Shown piece after piece: positions 63,727 through 64,000 of a stretch of DNA of 64,000 nucleotides (the first letter of the stretch is position 1; each line of letters begins with the position of its first letter). A program made the position numbers and the translations under genes. The DNA is from Acidimicrobiaceae bacterium (lineage in GTDB: Bacteria; Actinomycetota; Acidimicrobiia; Acidimicrobiales; Ilumatobacteraceae). The notes beneath the pieces were generated by a model, which made no database searches, was not told the DNA's origin, and was given only the letters and a program-made list of their open reading frames with translations. Location of the stretch: contig JADKGZ010000001.1 of NCBI GenBank assembly GCA_016722025.1, positions 248,001 to 312,000 of the forward strand, in the 5' to 3' direction.

Positions 63727-64000
63727 CAGCCCTCCAGCCCGGGCAGCGCATCCGCCACCAGCGACACCACCCGCCGGCCACCCGCTCGCGCGAACAGTTC
63801 GGGCAGCAGCACCATCGGCACGGCTGGATCGACGCCGTCGCGCAGCCGCTGCAGGTAGTCGACGGCCACGTCGCGACGAGCTTGTGCCAACGAAGCGGCC
63901 TGGAACACCGTCGCCACCTTCGGCCCGGCGACCCCGGCCAGGGTGGCCTGTGGCACGGGGGCCAGCAACGCCTGGAACACCTCGCGATCCTGCGCCGAGA
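63726..64000 (-). CDS. ArsA/GET3-like ATPase, C-terminal end (cut by window edge)
   Basis: The last 90 residues of a minus-strand gene. The reading frame runs off the window end. Helical content (QAASLAQARRDVAVDYLQRLRD, then VPMVLLPELFAR) and the GGRRVVSLVADALPGLEG end suit the tandem partner of the ArsA-like ATPase. The P-loop is not in the window. Confidence 0.8.
   Translation of the reverse strand, partial: SAQDREVFQALLAPVPQATLAGVAGPKVATVFQAASLAQARRDVAVDYLQRLRDGVDPAVPMVLLPELFARAGGRRVVSLVADALPGLEG

Overview
The window looks like one contiguous piece of chromosome from a high-GC actinobacterium (Actinomycetota). The indicators are a WhiB regulator, a PdtaS-type kinase, a tandem ArsA/GET3-like pair, the MSMEG_4193 / DUF3090 / SCO1664 trio, many secreted lipoproteins with threonine/proline-rich linkers, and frequent GTG starts. 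The abundance of acyl-CoA dehydrogenases and the gene mix would fit Acidimicrobiia, possibly an Ilumatobacter relative, but that placement is inference from remembered families. No rRNA, tRNA, CRISPR array, insertion sequence or prophage was seen. Genes are dense and gaps rarely exceed 150 bases; the largest gap (1603-1849) holds a strong inverted repeat.

Layout. 0-5 kb: ABC-F ATPase (cut by the window edge), acyl-CoA dehydrogenase, and an end-joining pair (LigD-type polymerase and a frameshifted Ku). 5-20 kb: D-aminoacylase-like amidohydrolase, M24 peptidase, lipoprotein metallopeptidase, L,D-transpeptidase, glycosyltransferase, argG, M20 and S15 peptidases, and a GT39 membrane glycosyltransferase. 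20-29 kb: MmyB-like regulator with two near-identical upstream operators, prfC, sulfite/nitrite reductase coupled to a DUF4202 gene, a P450 operon, and a second acyl-CoA dehydrogenase. 29-34.6 kb: the most unusual locus, a CHAT-protease/TPR protein, an ECF sigma factor and a 150-aa companion on one strand, divergent from a cytoplasmic subtilisin-like protease that carries ten HANPA repeats and a cysteine knot-like stretch. 34.7-43 kb: glutaminyl-tRNA synthetase, a four-subunit sarcosine oxidase-like operon in the order alpha-gamma-beta-delta, carotenoid oxygenase, and TauE/SafE exporter. 43-48.4 kb: NAD-linked formate dehydrogenase (catalytic subunit and NuoE-NuoF fusion) broken by about a dozen single-base frameshifts. 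48.5-56.9 kb: RidA, AlkB-like, truncated acyl-CoA dehydrogenase, MFS exporter with ArsR regulator, AzlCD, EVE protein, family-5 uracil-DNA glycosylase, and the MSMEG_4193 trio. 57-64 kb: etfBA, lipid kinase, GDPD, WhiB, PdtaS, and the two ArsA-like ATPases.

Several parts plausibly act together. EtfAB can accept electrons from the acyl-CoA dehydrogenases, and possibly from the sarcosine oxidase-like complex. Sulfite reductase and the TauE/SafE exporter share an upstream motif that suggests common sulfur control. The CHAT/ECF/S8 locus looks like a self-contained proteolytic signalling or conflict module.
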